From: JALYNX01 sp035292685
GTDB lineage: Bacteria; Actinomycetota; Acidimicrobiia; Spongiisociales; ZC4RG35
Length of the DNA stretch: 64,000 nt
Direction of reading: 5' to 3'
Assembly (NCBI GenBank): GCA_035292685.1
Contig: DATDPP010000040.1
Span: forward strand, 124,001-188,000
Part shown: positions 45,767 to 54,980 of the stretch, piece by piece
How the letters are laid out: each line of letters begins with the position of its first letter
How positions within the stretch are numbered: position 1 is the first letter of the stretch
Program-made: the position numbers and the translations under genes
The notes under the pieces: generated by a model
The model's input: the letters and a program-made list of their open reading frames with translations, nothing else
Told to the model about the DNA's origin: nothing
Databases searched by the model: none

Positions 45767-47365
45767 TCAGGCGAGCGCCACCAGGTCGAGCAGGGCCTCG
45801 TCGAAGAAGCGCATCTCGCCTTCGGGCATCAGCACCGCACGGTCCGGGAACAGCTGGGCCACGAAGTCGGTGTCGTGGCTGACGAGGATGATGGTTCCCT
45901 CGTAGAGGCTCAACGCATCGAGGAGAGCCTCCTTGGCCTGGGGGTCGAGGTTGTTGGTCGGCTCGTCCAGGAGGAGGACGTTGGGCCGACTGGCGACCAG
46001 CATCGCCAGGGCGAGCTTGGTTTTCTCCCCACCGGAGAGAGTCGCCGCATCCTGGTCGACCTTGTCGGCCAAGAGGAAATGGCCGAGCAGCGAGCGCATC
46101 GTCTGATCGGGCATGCCCCCCACCGACCTCATGTGATCGAGGACCGAGACCCCGGAGAGGACCTGTTCGTGCTCCTGGGCGTAGTAGCCGAGCGTGGTGT
46201 TGTGGCCGAGGCTGACCTCACCGAGATCGGAGGTCTCGACACCGGCCAGGATGCGAAGGAGGGTCGTCTTGCCCGCCCCGTTGAGCCCGATGAGCAGCAT
46301 CCGCTCCCCACGCTCAACGGCGAATTCGAGGTCGACGAACACCAGGTTGTCACCGAAAGCCTTGGCCAGCCCGAGCGCAGACAGCGGCACCCGACCCGAC
46401 TTGGTTGGTTGCGGGAAGGCAACCCGAACGCTTTTGCCACCCTTCTGCACTGCGACCAGGTCCCGTTTCATCCGGTCGACTCGGGTCTCCCAGGCGCGGG
46501 CCACTTTGGCCATCTTCTCGGTGGTGCTCTTGAATCGGCGTATGTTCTCCTCGAGACGGGCAATCGCCTCGTCCTGGTGCTTGCGCTCTCGCTCCTTTCG
46601 CTCTCGACGGCGGTCCCGTTCCAGGAGATAGTGGGAGTAGTTGCCGCGATAGGCCTCGATCTCGCCATGCTCCAGGGCGAGCACCGAGGTGATCGCCTCG
46701 TCGAGCAAGGGGAGATCATGGGACACCACCAGCATCCCGCCCCGATAAGTGGTCAGCCATTCGATGAGCCAGGCCTTGGCGTCGAGGTCGAGATGGTTGG
46801 TGGGCTCATCGAGCAAGAGGATGTCGGTCCCGGCGAAAAGGATCCGGGCCAACTCGACCCGTCTCCTTTGACCCCCCGACATCGTGGCCACCGGCTGGCT
46901 CAACTCCTCATTCCCGATGCCCAATGCAGCCGCCATGCGCTTTGCCTCGGCCTCGGCGACGAACCCGCCCTTGGCCTCGAACTCGTCGTGAAGACGCGTG
47001 AAGCGGAGTATCCCCCGGTCGCGCTCGTCACCCATCAAATCGTGAAGACGACGCCTGGTCTCTTCGATCTTGCGCTGCATGGCCCCGATATCGCGGGCCA
47101 TCAGGATGCGCTCCAGGGCGGTGGCATCGGCATGCTCCAGCTCGGGAAGGGCAGCCTCCTGAGAGAAGTAGCCGATGGTCCCGGACCGGAGCACGGAGCC
47201 TTCGGCCGGGGCCAGCTGACCGGCCAGGGTTCGCATCAACGTGGTCTTGCCGGCGCCATTGCGACCGACGAGGCCGATACGGTCGCCGGACTGCACACTG
47301 AAGGAGACCCCCTCGATCAGAGTTCGGGGGCCGGCTTCGATACGGAGGTCGCGTGCGATCAGCAT
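45767..47365 (-). CDS. ABC-F family ribosome-associated ATPase
   Basis: A 532-residue soluble protein with two ABC domains. The first has GRNGAGKTTLMRTLAG and SGGQRRRVELARIL; the second has GLNGAGKTTLLRILAG and SGGEKTKLALAML. They are joined by a Lys/Arg/Glu-rich coiled linker. No membrane domain is present. ABC-F proteins act on the ribosome (EttA/Uup) or protect it from antibiotics; the closest type cannot be fixed by eye. A longer frame to 47581 covers the PIG-L gene and is not real. Confidence 0.9.
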   Translation of the reverse strand: MLIARDLRIEAGPRTLIEGVSFSVQSGDRIGLVGRNGAGKTTLMRTLAGQLAPAEGSVLRSGTIGYFSQEAALPELEHADATALERILMARDIGAMQRKIEETRRRLHDLMGDERDRGILRFTRLHDEFEAKGGFVAEAEAKRMAAALGIGNEELSQPVATMSGGQRRRVELARILFAGTDILLLDEPTNHLDLDAKAWLIEWLTTYRGGMLVVSHDLPLLDEAITSVLALEHGEIEAYRGNYSHYLLERDRRRERKERERKHQDEAIARLEENIRRFKSTTEKMAKVARAWETRVDRMKRDLVAVQKGGKSVRVAFPQPTKSGRVPLSALGLAKAFGDNLVFVDLEFAVERGERMLLIGLNGAGKTTLLRILAGVETSDLGEVSLGHNTTLGYYAQEHEQVLSGVSVLDHMRSVGGMPDQTMRSLLGHFLLADKVDQDAATLSGGEKTKLALAMLVASRPNVLLLDEPTNNLDPQAKEALLDALSLYEGTIILVSHDTDFVAQLFPDRAVLMPEGEMRFFDEALLDLVALA

Positions 47366-47418
47366 GACTGTGGTGGGACGCTCACAGTTTACGGCGACGA
47401 GCCCGCTGGGCCCTCCGA

Positions 47419-48224
47419 TTATTCGGGCCGCGGGTACAACTCGACGAAGGCCTCCCGACCCAGGAGCGACGTCTGGTATCCGTCGGGGACATTGTTCAAC
47501 GACCAGTCGGGGGGGATCTGGGTGCGATGTGCCCTGAGAGCGGCGATCTTGAGATCGACCAGGTCCTCGACTTCCATCCAAAGACTCACCTTTTCATCGG
47601 GGAACCCCGAGTTGCGCATTCTGGCGGCTTCTTCCTCGTCGATGTCGCCGGAAGCCCCGTCGATGTGGCCCAGATTGCCATTCTGCCCCGGGGCCAAACC
47701 GACATCCAGAGACGATCTGGTTGCCAGGGCTCGTCATCCCCCATCAGCGGGAAACGAGCCACGTCGCTCGAAGCGTGGAACGCCGCCAACCCGATCCGAT
47801 GCACCTGGATGTGCTCGGGATGTCCGTAGCCGCCGAAGGGGTCGTAGATGGTCACAGTCTCGGGCCGGTGCTTTCGGATGAGGTGAACGAGTCGTCCGGT
47901 GGCCTCCATGAAGTCGGCCTGCCAGAAACAATCGGGATGGAAGTTGTCCTCCCATCCCATCATCCCCGAGTCGCGATAGACGAGGAACTCGTGTTGGCGC
48001 ACCCCCAGGATGTCCAAGGCGGCGGCTAATTCCTCGGCCCGCACCTCAGCCAGCCGGAGTCGAATCGCCTCGGGCTCGTCGTGGTTGTGGATCTCACCGA
48101 GCACACCGTCGGTGGCGGTGACCACTACCACGTGCTCACCGTTGGCGGCGAAACGGGCCAGGGTCCCCTCGGTGACGATCGTCTCGTCATCGGGATGGCC
48201 GTGAAAGGAGAGGAGGCCTGGCAT
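47419..48224 (-). pseudogene. PIG-L/Mca-type deacetylase interrupted by a one-base frameshift
   Basis: The first frame (from ATG 48224) has the zinc motif HGHPDDE near residue 10 and GHPEHIQVHRIG, as in mycothiol S-conjugate amidase and MshB. It loses homology after LWMSVWPRG near 47690. The missing C-terminal part (GHIDGASGDIDEEEA, ALRAHRTQIPPDW, LGREAFVELY) continues in the neighbouring frame down to 47419. The change lies at a CCCCGGGG run, and adding one base there restores a protein of about 267 residues. This is either a sequencing or assembly error, or a recent inactivation. Confidence 0.8.
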
Positions 48225-48492
48225 GACGGGAGTCTATGGAGACCCATTGGAGGCGGAATCCTCAAGATTCGGCCAATCGCCAGACTGCGTTCACCGTCCG
48301 GTCACATCGCACGATTAGAAACTAGGGAGTCACGGTCAATTCAAAGATCGTTGCCTACAACAGATCCCTCCTCCCAGGGCAACTCGGGGCGACGCCAGCG
48401 TCGCCCCGAATTCGTTTCGGGTGGCACCTTTGTAATCGGGACCCACAGGTCCGTATCTGACCCCTCCTCGTCCCAATTACGGGAGGGTGACG
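48225..48492. other. Intergenic region between the PIG-L gene and the IclR gene
   Basis: A 268-base gap without a convincing coding frame. It contains a strong hairpin at 48384-48409 and should contain the PIG-L promoter near 48230-48340. Nothing else stands out. Confidence 0.4.
48384..48409. terminator. Terminator-like hairpin downstream of the IclR gene
   Basis: TCGGGGCGACG (48384-48394), loop CCAG, CGTCGCCCCGA (48399-48409): an 11-bp perfect stem. No U-tract follows on the minus strand, but position, 84 bases past the iclR-type stop, fits a terminator. Confidence 0.55.
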
Positions 48493-49272
48493 TCAGCCGA
48501 CCCGGTGAGCACCGGCCTGCTTGCTCACTTCCTGAGCGGTGGCCAAGAGTTGGGGGAGGAACTCCTCACGCAAGCGGGTCATGTCGGCCCGGGTGGCATG
48601 ACAGGACACGTTCATGGCCGCCAGCACCTCACCGCGGCTGTTGTGGATGGGCGCCGCCAACGAGCGCACCCCTTCTTCGAGCTCCTGGTCGACCAGGGCG
48701 TAGCCCTGATCTCGAGTCTTGTGCAGGATCGCTCGAAACTCGTCCTTGTCCGTGGTGGTGTACCGGGTGAGCGGTTCGAATGTGGTGCGGGCGATGTAGT
48801 CCTCGATCTCGGAATCGGGACGGCTGGCCATGAGGACTCTTCCCATAGAGGTGGGATAAGCGGGTAGACGCGACCCGAGAGCGAGGGAAATCGTCATGAT
48901 CCTGGTGGTGGGGACCCGGGCCACGTAAACGATGTCGGAACCATCCAGGATCGAAAGAGAGGACGACTCCTTGACCGCTTCGACCAAGCGCTCCATCGGC
49001 CCCTGAGCCAGTTCCAAGACCTGGAACGAGGAGAGGAAGGAATAGCCCAGGTCGAGCACCTTGGGCGTCAACGAGAACAACCTCCCGTTCCGGCGCACGT
49101 AGCCGAGCTCGGCCAGGGTGAGCAGCATGCGCCTGACGGTGGCCCTGGTGAGACCGGTCAGCTCAGCCACCTCGCTCAGTGTTTGGGCGGGGCGCTCCTT
49201 CGAAAAGGAATCGATCACGGCCAAGCCCCGCTCCAGGGATTGGATGAAGTCACCGGACCGTTCTTCGGGCAT
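48493..49272 (-). CDS. IclR-family regulator (PcaR/PcaU/PobR-like)
   Basis: A 259-residue regulator from ATG 49272. The N-terminus RSGDFIQSLERGLAVIDSF is typical of the PcaR/PcaU/PobR branch, which controls beta-ketoadipate and aromatic genes. A winged helix-turn-helix (LSEVAELTGLTRATVRRMLLTLAELGYV) precedes the IclR ligand domain. The likely targets are the hydroquinone operon to the right and itself, as operator-like repeats occur in front of both. Confidence 0.85.
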   Translation of the reverse strand: MPEERSGDFIQSLERGLAVIDSFSKERPAQTLSEVAELTGLTRATVRRMLLTLAELGYVRRNGRLFSLTPKVLDLGYSFLSSFQVLELAQGPMERLVEAVKESSSLSILDGSDIVYVARVPTTRIMTISLALGSRLPAYPTSMGRVLMASRPDSEIEDYIARTTFEPLTRYTTTDKDEFRAILHKTRDQGYALVDQELEEGVRSLAAPIHNSRGEVLAAMNVSCHATRADMTRLREEFLPQLLATAQEVSKQAGAHRVG

Positions 49273-49293
49273 CACCTGGAATGATAGTGACCT

Positions 49294-49310
49294 TGTTCGC
49301 AGAGCGAACA
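49294..49310. promoter_or_regulatory. Inverted repeat operator in front of the IclR gene
   Basis: TGTTCGC-AGA-GCGAACA, exact 7-base inverted repeat with a 3-base spacer, 21 bases upstream of the regulator's ATG. The half-site and spacing fit IclR-family operators, so it may mediate autoregulation. Confidence 0.6.
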
Positions 49311-49325
49311 GGGTCCCCACCAGCC

Positions 49326-50342
49326 CTAGCCCGACGGCTGTTTCTGCGGCTTGGCCGGGCCGCCCCAACCCGTGGGTGGGGCCGGCGCCTCCGACCGCGC
49401 CGCCCCCGGCACCAGTATCTCCTTGGTCCCAACCGTCGTCGCCGTGAGCTGGGCGATCACGTCATCGATGTCGGCCGTATTCGGCAGAACACACCGGACC
49501 TCGCCGATCCCGAGATGGGCAAGCTCGATCATGATGTCCTGACAGCGCTCGAGATCACCGTGGATGCCGATGGCTCTGGTGTCCATCTGAGCCAGCATGT
49601 CGTCGATCTCGACGCGGACATCGGACTCGGCGTTGGTCCGACCCACCGACACCGGGAGCTGGATGGCAAAGCCCAGGCTGTCGGGATCCCGGCCGCCTTC
49701 GGCTGCTGCCGAGCGGGCCCCCTCGACCATTGCCTCGATCTCGGTCATCTGTCGCGTTGGGAGCAACATGTTGTCGGCCATGCCTACTGCGATCGCAAGC
49801 TGGCGAGGCCCTCCGGCTTCAAGGGTCAAGGTGGGCCCGTCCGGCTGCGGTGAGGAGATGCCGAGGGCCGGCCCACCTTCTTCCAAAGACTCACCTCGGG
49901 TCAGGGTGGCGAGGACGTGAGCAAACCGGCCCATCTCTTCGATCCGGGCCGCGGCGTCCGGAAATGCCAGCCCGAGCCCGACATGCTCCTTTTCGTACCA
50001 CCCGGCCGCCACTCCCAACTCGAGACGACCATCGATGACCGTGTCCATCGAGCCCACCATCGCCGCCGTCGCCTGGGGAGAGCGAAGCCCGGAGTTGAAC
50101 ATGATGCCGACCCTGATCCTCGAGGTGTACATGGAGGCGATCGTCAACATGGTCCACGCCTCCATCCGGGAAAGGCCGTCGGATGTGATGAAACGGTCGT
50201 TGACCCACAGAGCCTGGAGCCCGGCCCGTTCCGCCATCTGGGCCACGCGCATCGTTTGAATTGGGCCGTTCCTGGGATCGAGCACCAGCGCCAGGCGCAC
50301 CAGACGGCCTGGTGGCGCCGCAACAGGTCGGAACTCTCTCAT
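49326..50342 (-). CDS. LLM-class flavin/F420-dependent oxidoreductase
   Basis: A 338-residue luciferase-like TIM-barrel oxidoreductase (ALWVNDRFITSDGLSRMEAWTML, TSRIRVGIMFNSGLRSPQ, GRLELGVAAGWYEKEH). Actinobacterial members with this layout generally use F420. ATG 50342 gives the family N-terminus. The C-terminal 25 residues are Pro/Ala-rich and probably disordered. It precedes the IclR gene on the same strand and is divergent from the VWA gene, 59 bases apart. Substrate unknown. Confidence 0.83.
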   Translation of the reverse strand: MREFRPVAAPPGRLVRLALVLDPRNGPIQTMRVAQMAERAGLQALWVNDRFITSDGLSRMEAWTMLTIASMYTSRIRVGIMFNSGLRSPQATAAMVGSMDTVIDGRLELGVAAGWYEKEHVGLGLAFPDAAARIEEMGRFAHVLATLTRGESLEEGGPALGISSPQPDGPTLTLEAGGPRQLAIAVGMADNMLLPTRQMTEIEAMVEGARSAAAEGGRDPDSLGFAIQLPVSVGRTNAESDVRVEIDDMLAQMDTRAIGIHGDLERCQDIMIELAHLGIGEVRCVLPNTADIDDVIAQLTATTVGTKEILVPGAARSEAPAPPTGWGGPAKPQKQPSG

Positions 50343-50401
50343 CTCGCGTCGATTACCTGGGTCGAGATTGGCTCGGAGGGCGGCAGCGTACACTGCCGGT
50401 C

Positions 50402-51817
50402 GTGGTCCCAGAGCTGTTGGAGCTGATCCATCACCTGCGCCAAGCGGGGATCCCGGTGTCGATGGTCGAGACCGTGGATGCGGCGCAGGCCCTGCAACGG
50501 GTCGACTTGAGGCGTCGGGACCAGGTCAAAGCCACCCTGGGGAGCACCCTCGTCAAGAGGGCCGACCACCGCCCCATATTCGAGGCCCATTTCGACCTCT
50601 ATTTCTCCTCTCTGCGCGACCCAGATCAACCCCAGGATCGATTGACGGCCCAGGGCCCCCGGTCCTCGATCGGGCCGATAGTCATGCGCTCCGAGTACGG
50701 AGGTCGATCCGATCAGGAGGACTTCGACTTCATCCAGGTCTTGCTCGATGCCCTGCTCCGCGCCGACGACGCCGCCCTCCGCGCTCTGGCGGAAACCGCG
50801 GTGACCGAGTTCGGCCACATCGACTCCGAGCGGTCGGCCTCGATGAAGTACTACCTGCACCGGATCATGAGGGAGCTCGATCTCGGCTGGCTGATGCAAC
50901 AGGCGAGAGCGCGAATCAGGAGCGATTCGGCTGATGACTTCGAGGCCGAACTCGACATTCGGGCCCTCGAACAACGGATTGCCAAGTTCAAGGAGCGAAT
51001 CCAGAACGAGATCAACCGCAAGCTGGCCAAGGACCGGGACTTCGACATCGACATCGCCCTGGCTGCCCAGCTCGACCCGGTGGAAGAGATCGACTTCCTG
51101 GCGGCCTCCCCCGAGCAGCTGAAGAGGATGCGTCAGGCGGTGCGTCCCCTGGCGCGTCGCCTCGCCGCCAAGCTGGCACAACGCAGGAGGAGACGCCATA
51201 AGGGCAGGATCGACGTTCGCCGCACCGTGCGTCGCTCCCTGTCGGCCGGCGGCGTGCCTTTCGATCCTGCCTACCGGGCACGAAGGGAGTCGAGGCCCGA
51301 CCTCTATCTGGTCGCTGACGTCTCGGGGTCGGTGGCCAAATTTGCCGAGTTCACCATGAGCTTCCTCAATGCGATGAGCAACGAATTCCCCAAGCTGCGC
51401 TGCTTCATCTTTGTCGACGGTGCCGAGGAGGTCACCCGGGAGATCGGCGAGGGCATCGGTCTGCGCAATGTCAAGCACCTGATCGCCAGGTCACGAGACA
51501 TCTCCAACGACGGGCACTCGGATCACGCCAAAGCCTTCGACATGTTCTGGGCCAAATACGGCAAGTCGATAACCGGCACTTCGACCGTCATCTTCACCGG
51601 CGATGCCCGCAACAACCATCGGGTCGACGACGCAGGCTTGACCGTGCTGCGCCGGATCCACGATCGCTCCAAGCAGGTCTATTGGCTGAACCCCGAGCCG
51701 AGGGGTGACTGGGGCGATGAGGACTCCCTGATGCTCGAGTTCAAGCGGTTCTGCACCGGGGTCTACGAGGTGCGCAACCTGAATCAGTTGCAAGAGTTTG
51801 TCCTGGAGATCGCCTAG
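50402..51817 (+). CDS. VWA-domain protein of the CoxE type
   Basis: A 471-residue protein from GTG 50402. The N-terminal half is helical and charged (DLGWLMQQARARIRSDSADDFEAELDIRAL region). The C-terminal half is a von Willebrand A domain whose metal site is DVSGS (about residue 306), with later Thr (TSTVIFTGDAR) completing the MIDAS. CoxE-like proteins act with a MoxR AAA+ ATPase in metal-cofactor insertion; the likely partner is encoded at 54060-54950 on the other strand. Confidence 0.87.
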   Translation: MVPELLELIHHLRQAGIPVSMVETVDAAQALQRVDLRRRDQVKATLGSTLVKRADHRPIFEAHFDLYFSSLRDPDQPQDRLTAQGPRSSIGPIVMRSEYGGRSDQEDFDFIQVLLDALLRADDAALRALAETAVTEFGHIDSERSASMKYYLHRIMRELDLGWLMQQARARIRSDSADDFEAELDIRALEQRIAKFKERIQNEINRKLAKDRDFDIDIALAAQLDPVEEIDFLAASPEQLKRMRQAVRPLARRLAAKLAQRRRRRHKGRIDVRRTVRRSLSAGGVPFDPAYRARRESRPDLYLVADVSGSVAKFAEFTMSFLNAMSNEFPKLRCFIFVDGAEEVTREIGEGIGLRNVKHLIARSRDISNDGHSDHAKAFDMFWAKYGKSITGTSTVIFTGDARNNHRVDDAGLTVLRRIHDRSKQVYWLNPEPRGDWGDEDSLMLEFKRFCTGVYEVRNLNQLQEFVLEIA

Positions 51818-51841
51818 GGGCATCAGGTCTATCCTCGCCAT

Positions 51842-53194
51842 GTGGAGCGCACGACCGGCTACGCACGCCTCGGCCCGGATCGGATCGCGTACGAAGTCGT
51901 AACCTCCAAACCGGACTCACCCATCGACCTGGTCCTGACCGCAGGCAGTTTCGGAGCATTCGACACGGACTGGGAGGATCCTCAGGCCGAGCTCTTCTTT
52001 CGCCGGCTCGCCTCGTTCGCCCGCGTCATCCGTTTCGACCGTCGGGGCACCGGCGCCTCCGACCCGCTGCCCCTCGACGCCCTCCCCCCATGGGAGTCAT
52101 TCGTCGAGGAGCTCGAGTGCGTGATGCAGGATGTGGGCAGCGAGCGGGCAGCCATCATGACCACCTACGACGCCGGGCCCATGGGCATGCTGTTTGCCGC
52201 CACCAAGCCCGAGCGCACCGCAGCGCTGATCCTGGTCAACACCAGCAGCAAGTACGTGGCCTCCGACGACTACCCGATCGGCTTCCCCGCCGAAGCCGCC
52301 GAAGAGTTGAACCGGACCATGGCCGAGCGCTGGGGCAGCGACCAGCACGTGCTGTTACAGGTGCCAAGTCGGGCCGACGACCCGCAGTTCAGGACTTGGT
52401 ATGCCAAGAAGACCCGCTCGATCGCCGGTCCGGCTGCCGCAGCAGCCTATTTCCGGGCGATGTTCACCGCAGATGCCCGAGCTCTGCTCCCGGCCATTCA
52501 TGTGCCCACGCTGGTGTTGCATCGAAGGGCCTACCGCTTCATGCCGATCGCACACGGGCAATACCTAGCGGACCACATCGACGGCGCCCGCATGGTGGAG
52601 CTCCCCGGCTCCGACGGCCCTCTCTTTTGGGAACAGCCAGACGAGGCACTCGATGCCATCGAGGAGTTCCTCACCGGAGTCACCCACGCGGCGCCGACAG
52701 ACAGGGTCCTGGCGACCGTGCTCTATACCGACATCGTGGATTCCACCCGTCTGCTGGCGGAGATGGGTGACGCCCGTTGGCGCGGTGTCTTGGACACCCA
52801 CGACGACCTGGCGGGACGGTTTGTGGTCGAGCACGGGGGGCGGCTCGTCAAGACCATGGGCGACGGCGTGCTCGCAACTTTCGACGGCCCCGGGCGCGGA
52901 ATCCGGTTCGCGGCCGGATTCCGCCAACGGCTTCACGCGATGGCCGTGACGATCCGCTCCGGGATCCACACCGGCGAAATCGAGGTCCGAGGCGACGACG
53001 TCGGAGGGATGGCGGTCCACCTCACCGCTCGGATCATGGGAGCCGCCGACCCGGGCGAGATCTTGGTGTCGCGAACGGTCAAGGACCTGGTTGTGGGCTC
53101 GGACCTCGCATTCGAAGATCGCGGCGTGCACCACCTCAAGGGCATCGACGGCGAGTGGCAGTTGTGGGCCGTGAAATCCCCGGCTGAGTCTTAG
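51842..53194 (+). CDS. Class III nucleotidyl cyclase fused to a degenerate alpha/beta hydrolase
   Basis: A 450-residue protein with two domains. Residues 1-280 have the alpha/beta-hydrolase fold (FDRRGTGASDP, VPTLVLHRRAY). The nucleophile position reads TYDAG (Asp110, not Ser), and the usual catalytic His near the end is a Gly (GSDGPLF, 259). Residues 288-450 are a class III cyclase: metal Asp297 (YTDIVDST) and Asp341 (MGDGVLATF) are intact. It probably makes cAMP, with the hydrolase domain as a ligand sensor. Such fusions are known in mycobacteria. It converges with the dioxygenase gene (4-base overlap). Confidence 0.87.
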   Translation: MERTTGYARLGPDRIAYEVVTSKPDSPIDLVLTAGSFGAFDTDWEDPQAELFFRRLASFARVIRFDRRGTGASDPLPLDALPPWESFVEELECVMQDVGSERAAIMTTYDAGPMGMLFAATKPERTAALILVNTSSKYVASDDYPIGFPAEAAEELNRTMAERWGSDQHVLLQVPSRADDPQFRTWYAKKTRSIAGPAAAAAYFRAMFTADARALLPAIHVPTLVLHRRAYRFMPIAHGQYLADHIDGARMVELPGSDGPLFWEQPDEALDAIEEFLTGVTHAAPTDRVLATVLYTDIVDSTRLLAEMGDARWRGVLDTHDDLAGRFVVEHGGRLVKTMGDGVLATFDGPGRGIRFAAGFRQRLHAMAVTIRSGIHTGEIEVRGDDVGGMAVHLTARIMGAADPGEILVSRTVKDLVVGSDLAFEDRGVHHLKGIDGEWQLWAVKSPAES

Positions 53195-54060
53195 CCGACC
53201 GGCTCCATCGTGAAGTCGAACCGCACCTCGGTGAAGGGGGAAACAACCCCCCAACGCTCGGCGTCTTCCGGACACTCGTTCACGATGAACTCGGTCACCA
53301 GCCCATCCTTCACCCCGAGCACCGCGTCGGACTCGAGATAGGGGTCCCCCTCTACGAAGATGTGGGTGATGAGCCGCTCGTGGGCGGCGGCATCGATCAT
53401 GAAATGGATGTGGGCCGGGCGCATCGGATGTCGCCCCGTAGCTCGCAACATGTCACCCACCGGCCCGTCGTCGGGTATCGGATAGGCAGCGGGTTTCACC
53501 GTGACGAACCAGAAGCGCCCCTCGGCATCGGTGTGGAACAGCCCGCGCAGGTTCATCTCCGGCTGAGCCGGGTCCTGGACGTCGTAGAGCCCTGCGGGCG
53601 ACGCCTGCCAGACGTCGATGACCGCACCAGCCAGCGGCAGGCCATTCTCTCCCTTGACCACGCCATGGACCACTGTTGTCTCACCGGCGGCGGCCTGGGG
53701 GCCGCGGGCAATGCGGGCGCCGTTCTCGAGATGTGGCGAGCCCGACACCCAAAACGGCCCGAACACCGTGCTCTCGGTCGATGCAGCCGACTTCCGATGA
53801 TTGATGGCGTCGACAAGGATGCTCGCACCGAGGGTGTCTGACAAGAGGATGAACTCCTGACGCTTGTCGTCGGAGATCTGGCCGGTGGCGGTAAGGAACC
53901 GGATGCCCACCATCCACTCCTCCTCCGTCAACTCGACATCGCGGATGAAGGCATGGAGGTGACGGATAAGGCTCTCCATCACCACGGTGAGCCGGGGATC
54001 CTCCGCCTTGATCAGCCCGACTGCGGCTTCGGTGACCGTGCTCTCGTTGATGTTGCGCAT
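53191..54060 (-). CDS. Intradiol ring-cleavage dioxygenase (hydroxyquinol 1,2-dioxygenase type)
   Basis: A 289-residue Fe(III) enzyme that opens catechol-type rings between the two hydroxyls. Ligands are Tyr159, Tyr193, His217 and His219 (GLYDVQ, AAYPIP, RPAHIHF). The N-terminal helical dimer domain and the context with maleylacetate reductase suggest hydroxyquinol as substrate, giving maleylacetate. Last gene of the hydroquinone operon; its ATG shares one base with the MoxR stop. Confidence 0.88.
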   Translation of the reverse strand: MRNINESTVTEAAVGLIKAEDPRLTVVMESLIRHLHAFIRDVELTEEEWMVGIRFLTATGQISDDKRQEFILLSDTLGASILVDAINHRKSAASTESTVFGPFWVSGSPHLENGARIARGPQAAAGETTVVHGVVKGENGLPLAGAVIDVWQASPAGLYDVQDPAQPEMNLRGLFHTDAEGRFWFVTVKPAAYPIPDDGPVGDMLRATGRHPMRPAHIHFMIDAAAHERLITHIFVEGDPYLESDAVLGVKDGLVTEFIVNECPEDAERWGVVSPFTEVRFDFTMEPVG

Positions 54061-54950
54061 CAGCGGGCTGCCTTCAACGCCTCGCCGATCTTGTCGTTGT
54101 CGCCGGAGTACTTGAGCAGGAGATTCAACGTCGCCTTGATGTCGTCACGTGTCAACTCCTGTCGACCGAGCACGAGCAGGGTTCGCGCCCAGTCGAGGGT
54201 CTCGGAGACGGAAGGCGGCTTCTTCAGCTCGAAGGAACGGATCCAAGAAACGACTTCGGCGCAGTTTGCAGCCAAGGCCGAGCCGATCCCAGGGATCCTG
54301 GCCTCGATGATCGCCTGCTCCCTCTCGATCGTCGGATAGTCCAGGTCCAGAAAGACGCAACGGCGCTTGAGCGCTTCGGACAACTCCCGTGTGTTGTTCG
54401 AGGTGAGGAAGACCGAGGGTCGGGTGGTGGCGACGATCGTCCCCAACTCGGGGACCGACACCTGGAAGTCGGAGAGGATCTCGAGAAGCAAGGCTTCGGT
54501 CTCGACCTCGATGCGGTCCACCTCGTCGATGAGGAGTACCACCGGCTCCGCGGCCCTGATCGCCGCCAGTAGCGGCCTTTCCAGGAGGAAGTCCTCGTCG
54601 AAGATGTCCGACTCCGTCTGCTCCCAGTCGGCATCCTCGGGCTCGGCCTGGATCCTGAGCAGCTGTTTCTTGTAGTTCCACTCGTACAGGGCCTTGGACT
54701 CGTCGAGACCCTCGTAACACTGGAGCCGGATGAGACGGCGGCCGGTGATCTCGGCCACAGCCTTGGCCAACTCGGTTTTGCCGACCCCGGCGGGGCCCTC
54801 ACAAAGGACCGGCTTGCCCAGCACGTCGGCGACGAAGATCGAAGTCGCGATCCGCTCGTCGGCCAAATAGGAAGCGCCGGCCAGACGCTCCAGGACCTGA
54901 TCGGGGTCGCGGAAGGACGAGCCGGGGGTCAGTGTCGGGTCAACCGTCAC
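54060..54950 (-). CDS. MoxR-family AAA+ ATPase
   Basis: A 296-residue ATPase: Walker A GPAGVGKT at 52-59, Walker B LLIDEVDR, sensor 1 in FLTSNNTREL, and the C-terminal lid. GTG 54950 has a GGAGG site 5 bases upstream. MoxR proteins work with a VWA protein to activate metalloenzymes (CoxD/CoxE, NorQ/NorD). It lies inside the catabolic operon, between maleylacetate reductase and the dioxygenase and coupled to the latter. The VWA partner at 50402-51817 is 2.2 kb away in the opposite orientation. Confidence 0.9.
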   Translation of the reverse strand: MTVDPTLTPGSSFRDPDQVLERLAGASYLADERIATSIFVADVLGKPVLCEGPAGVGKTELAKAVAEITGRRLIRLQCYEGLDESKALYEWNYKKQLLRIQAEPEDADWEQTESDIFDEDFLLERPLLAAIRAAEPVVLLIDEVDRIEVETEALLLEILSDFQVSVPELGTIVATTRPSVFLTSNNTRELSEALKRRCVFLDLDYPTIEREQAIIEARIPGIGSALAANCAEVVSWIRSFELKKPPSVSETLDWARTLLVLGRQELTRDDIKATLNLLLKYSGDNDKIGEALKAAR

Positions 54951-54980
54951 GTTTCCTCCGAGCGGCGATGGTGCGACATC

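Noticed and set aside
45875..47881. 668-residue plus-strand open frame, among the longest in the window
   Set aside because: Antisense to the ABC-F gene and the frameshifted PIG-L gene; composition is that of a GC-rich shadow frame.
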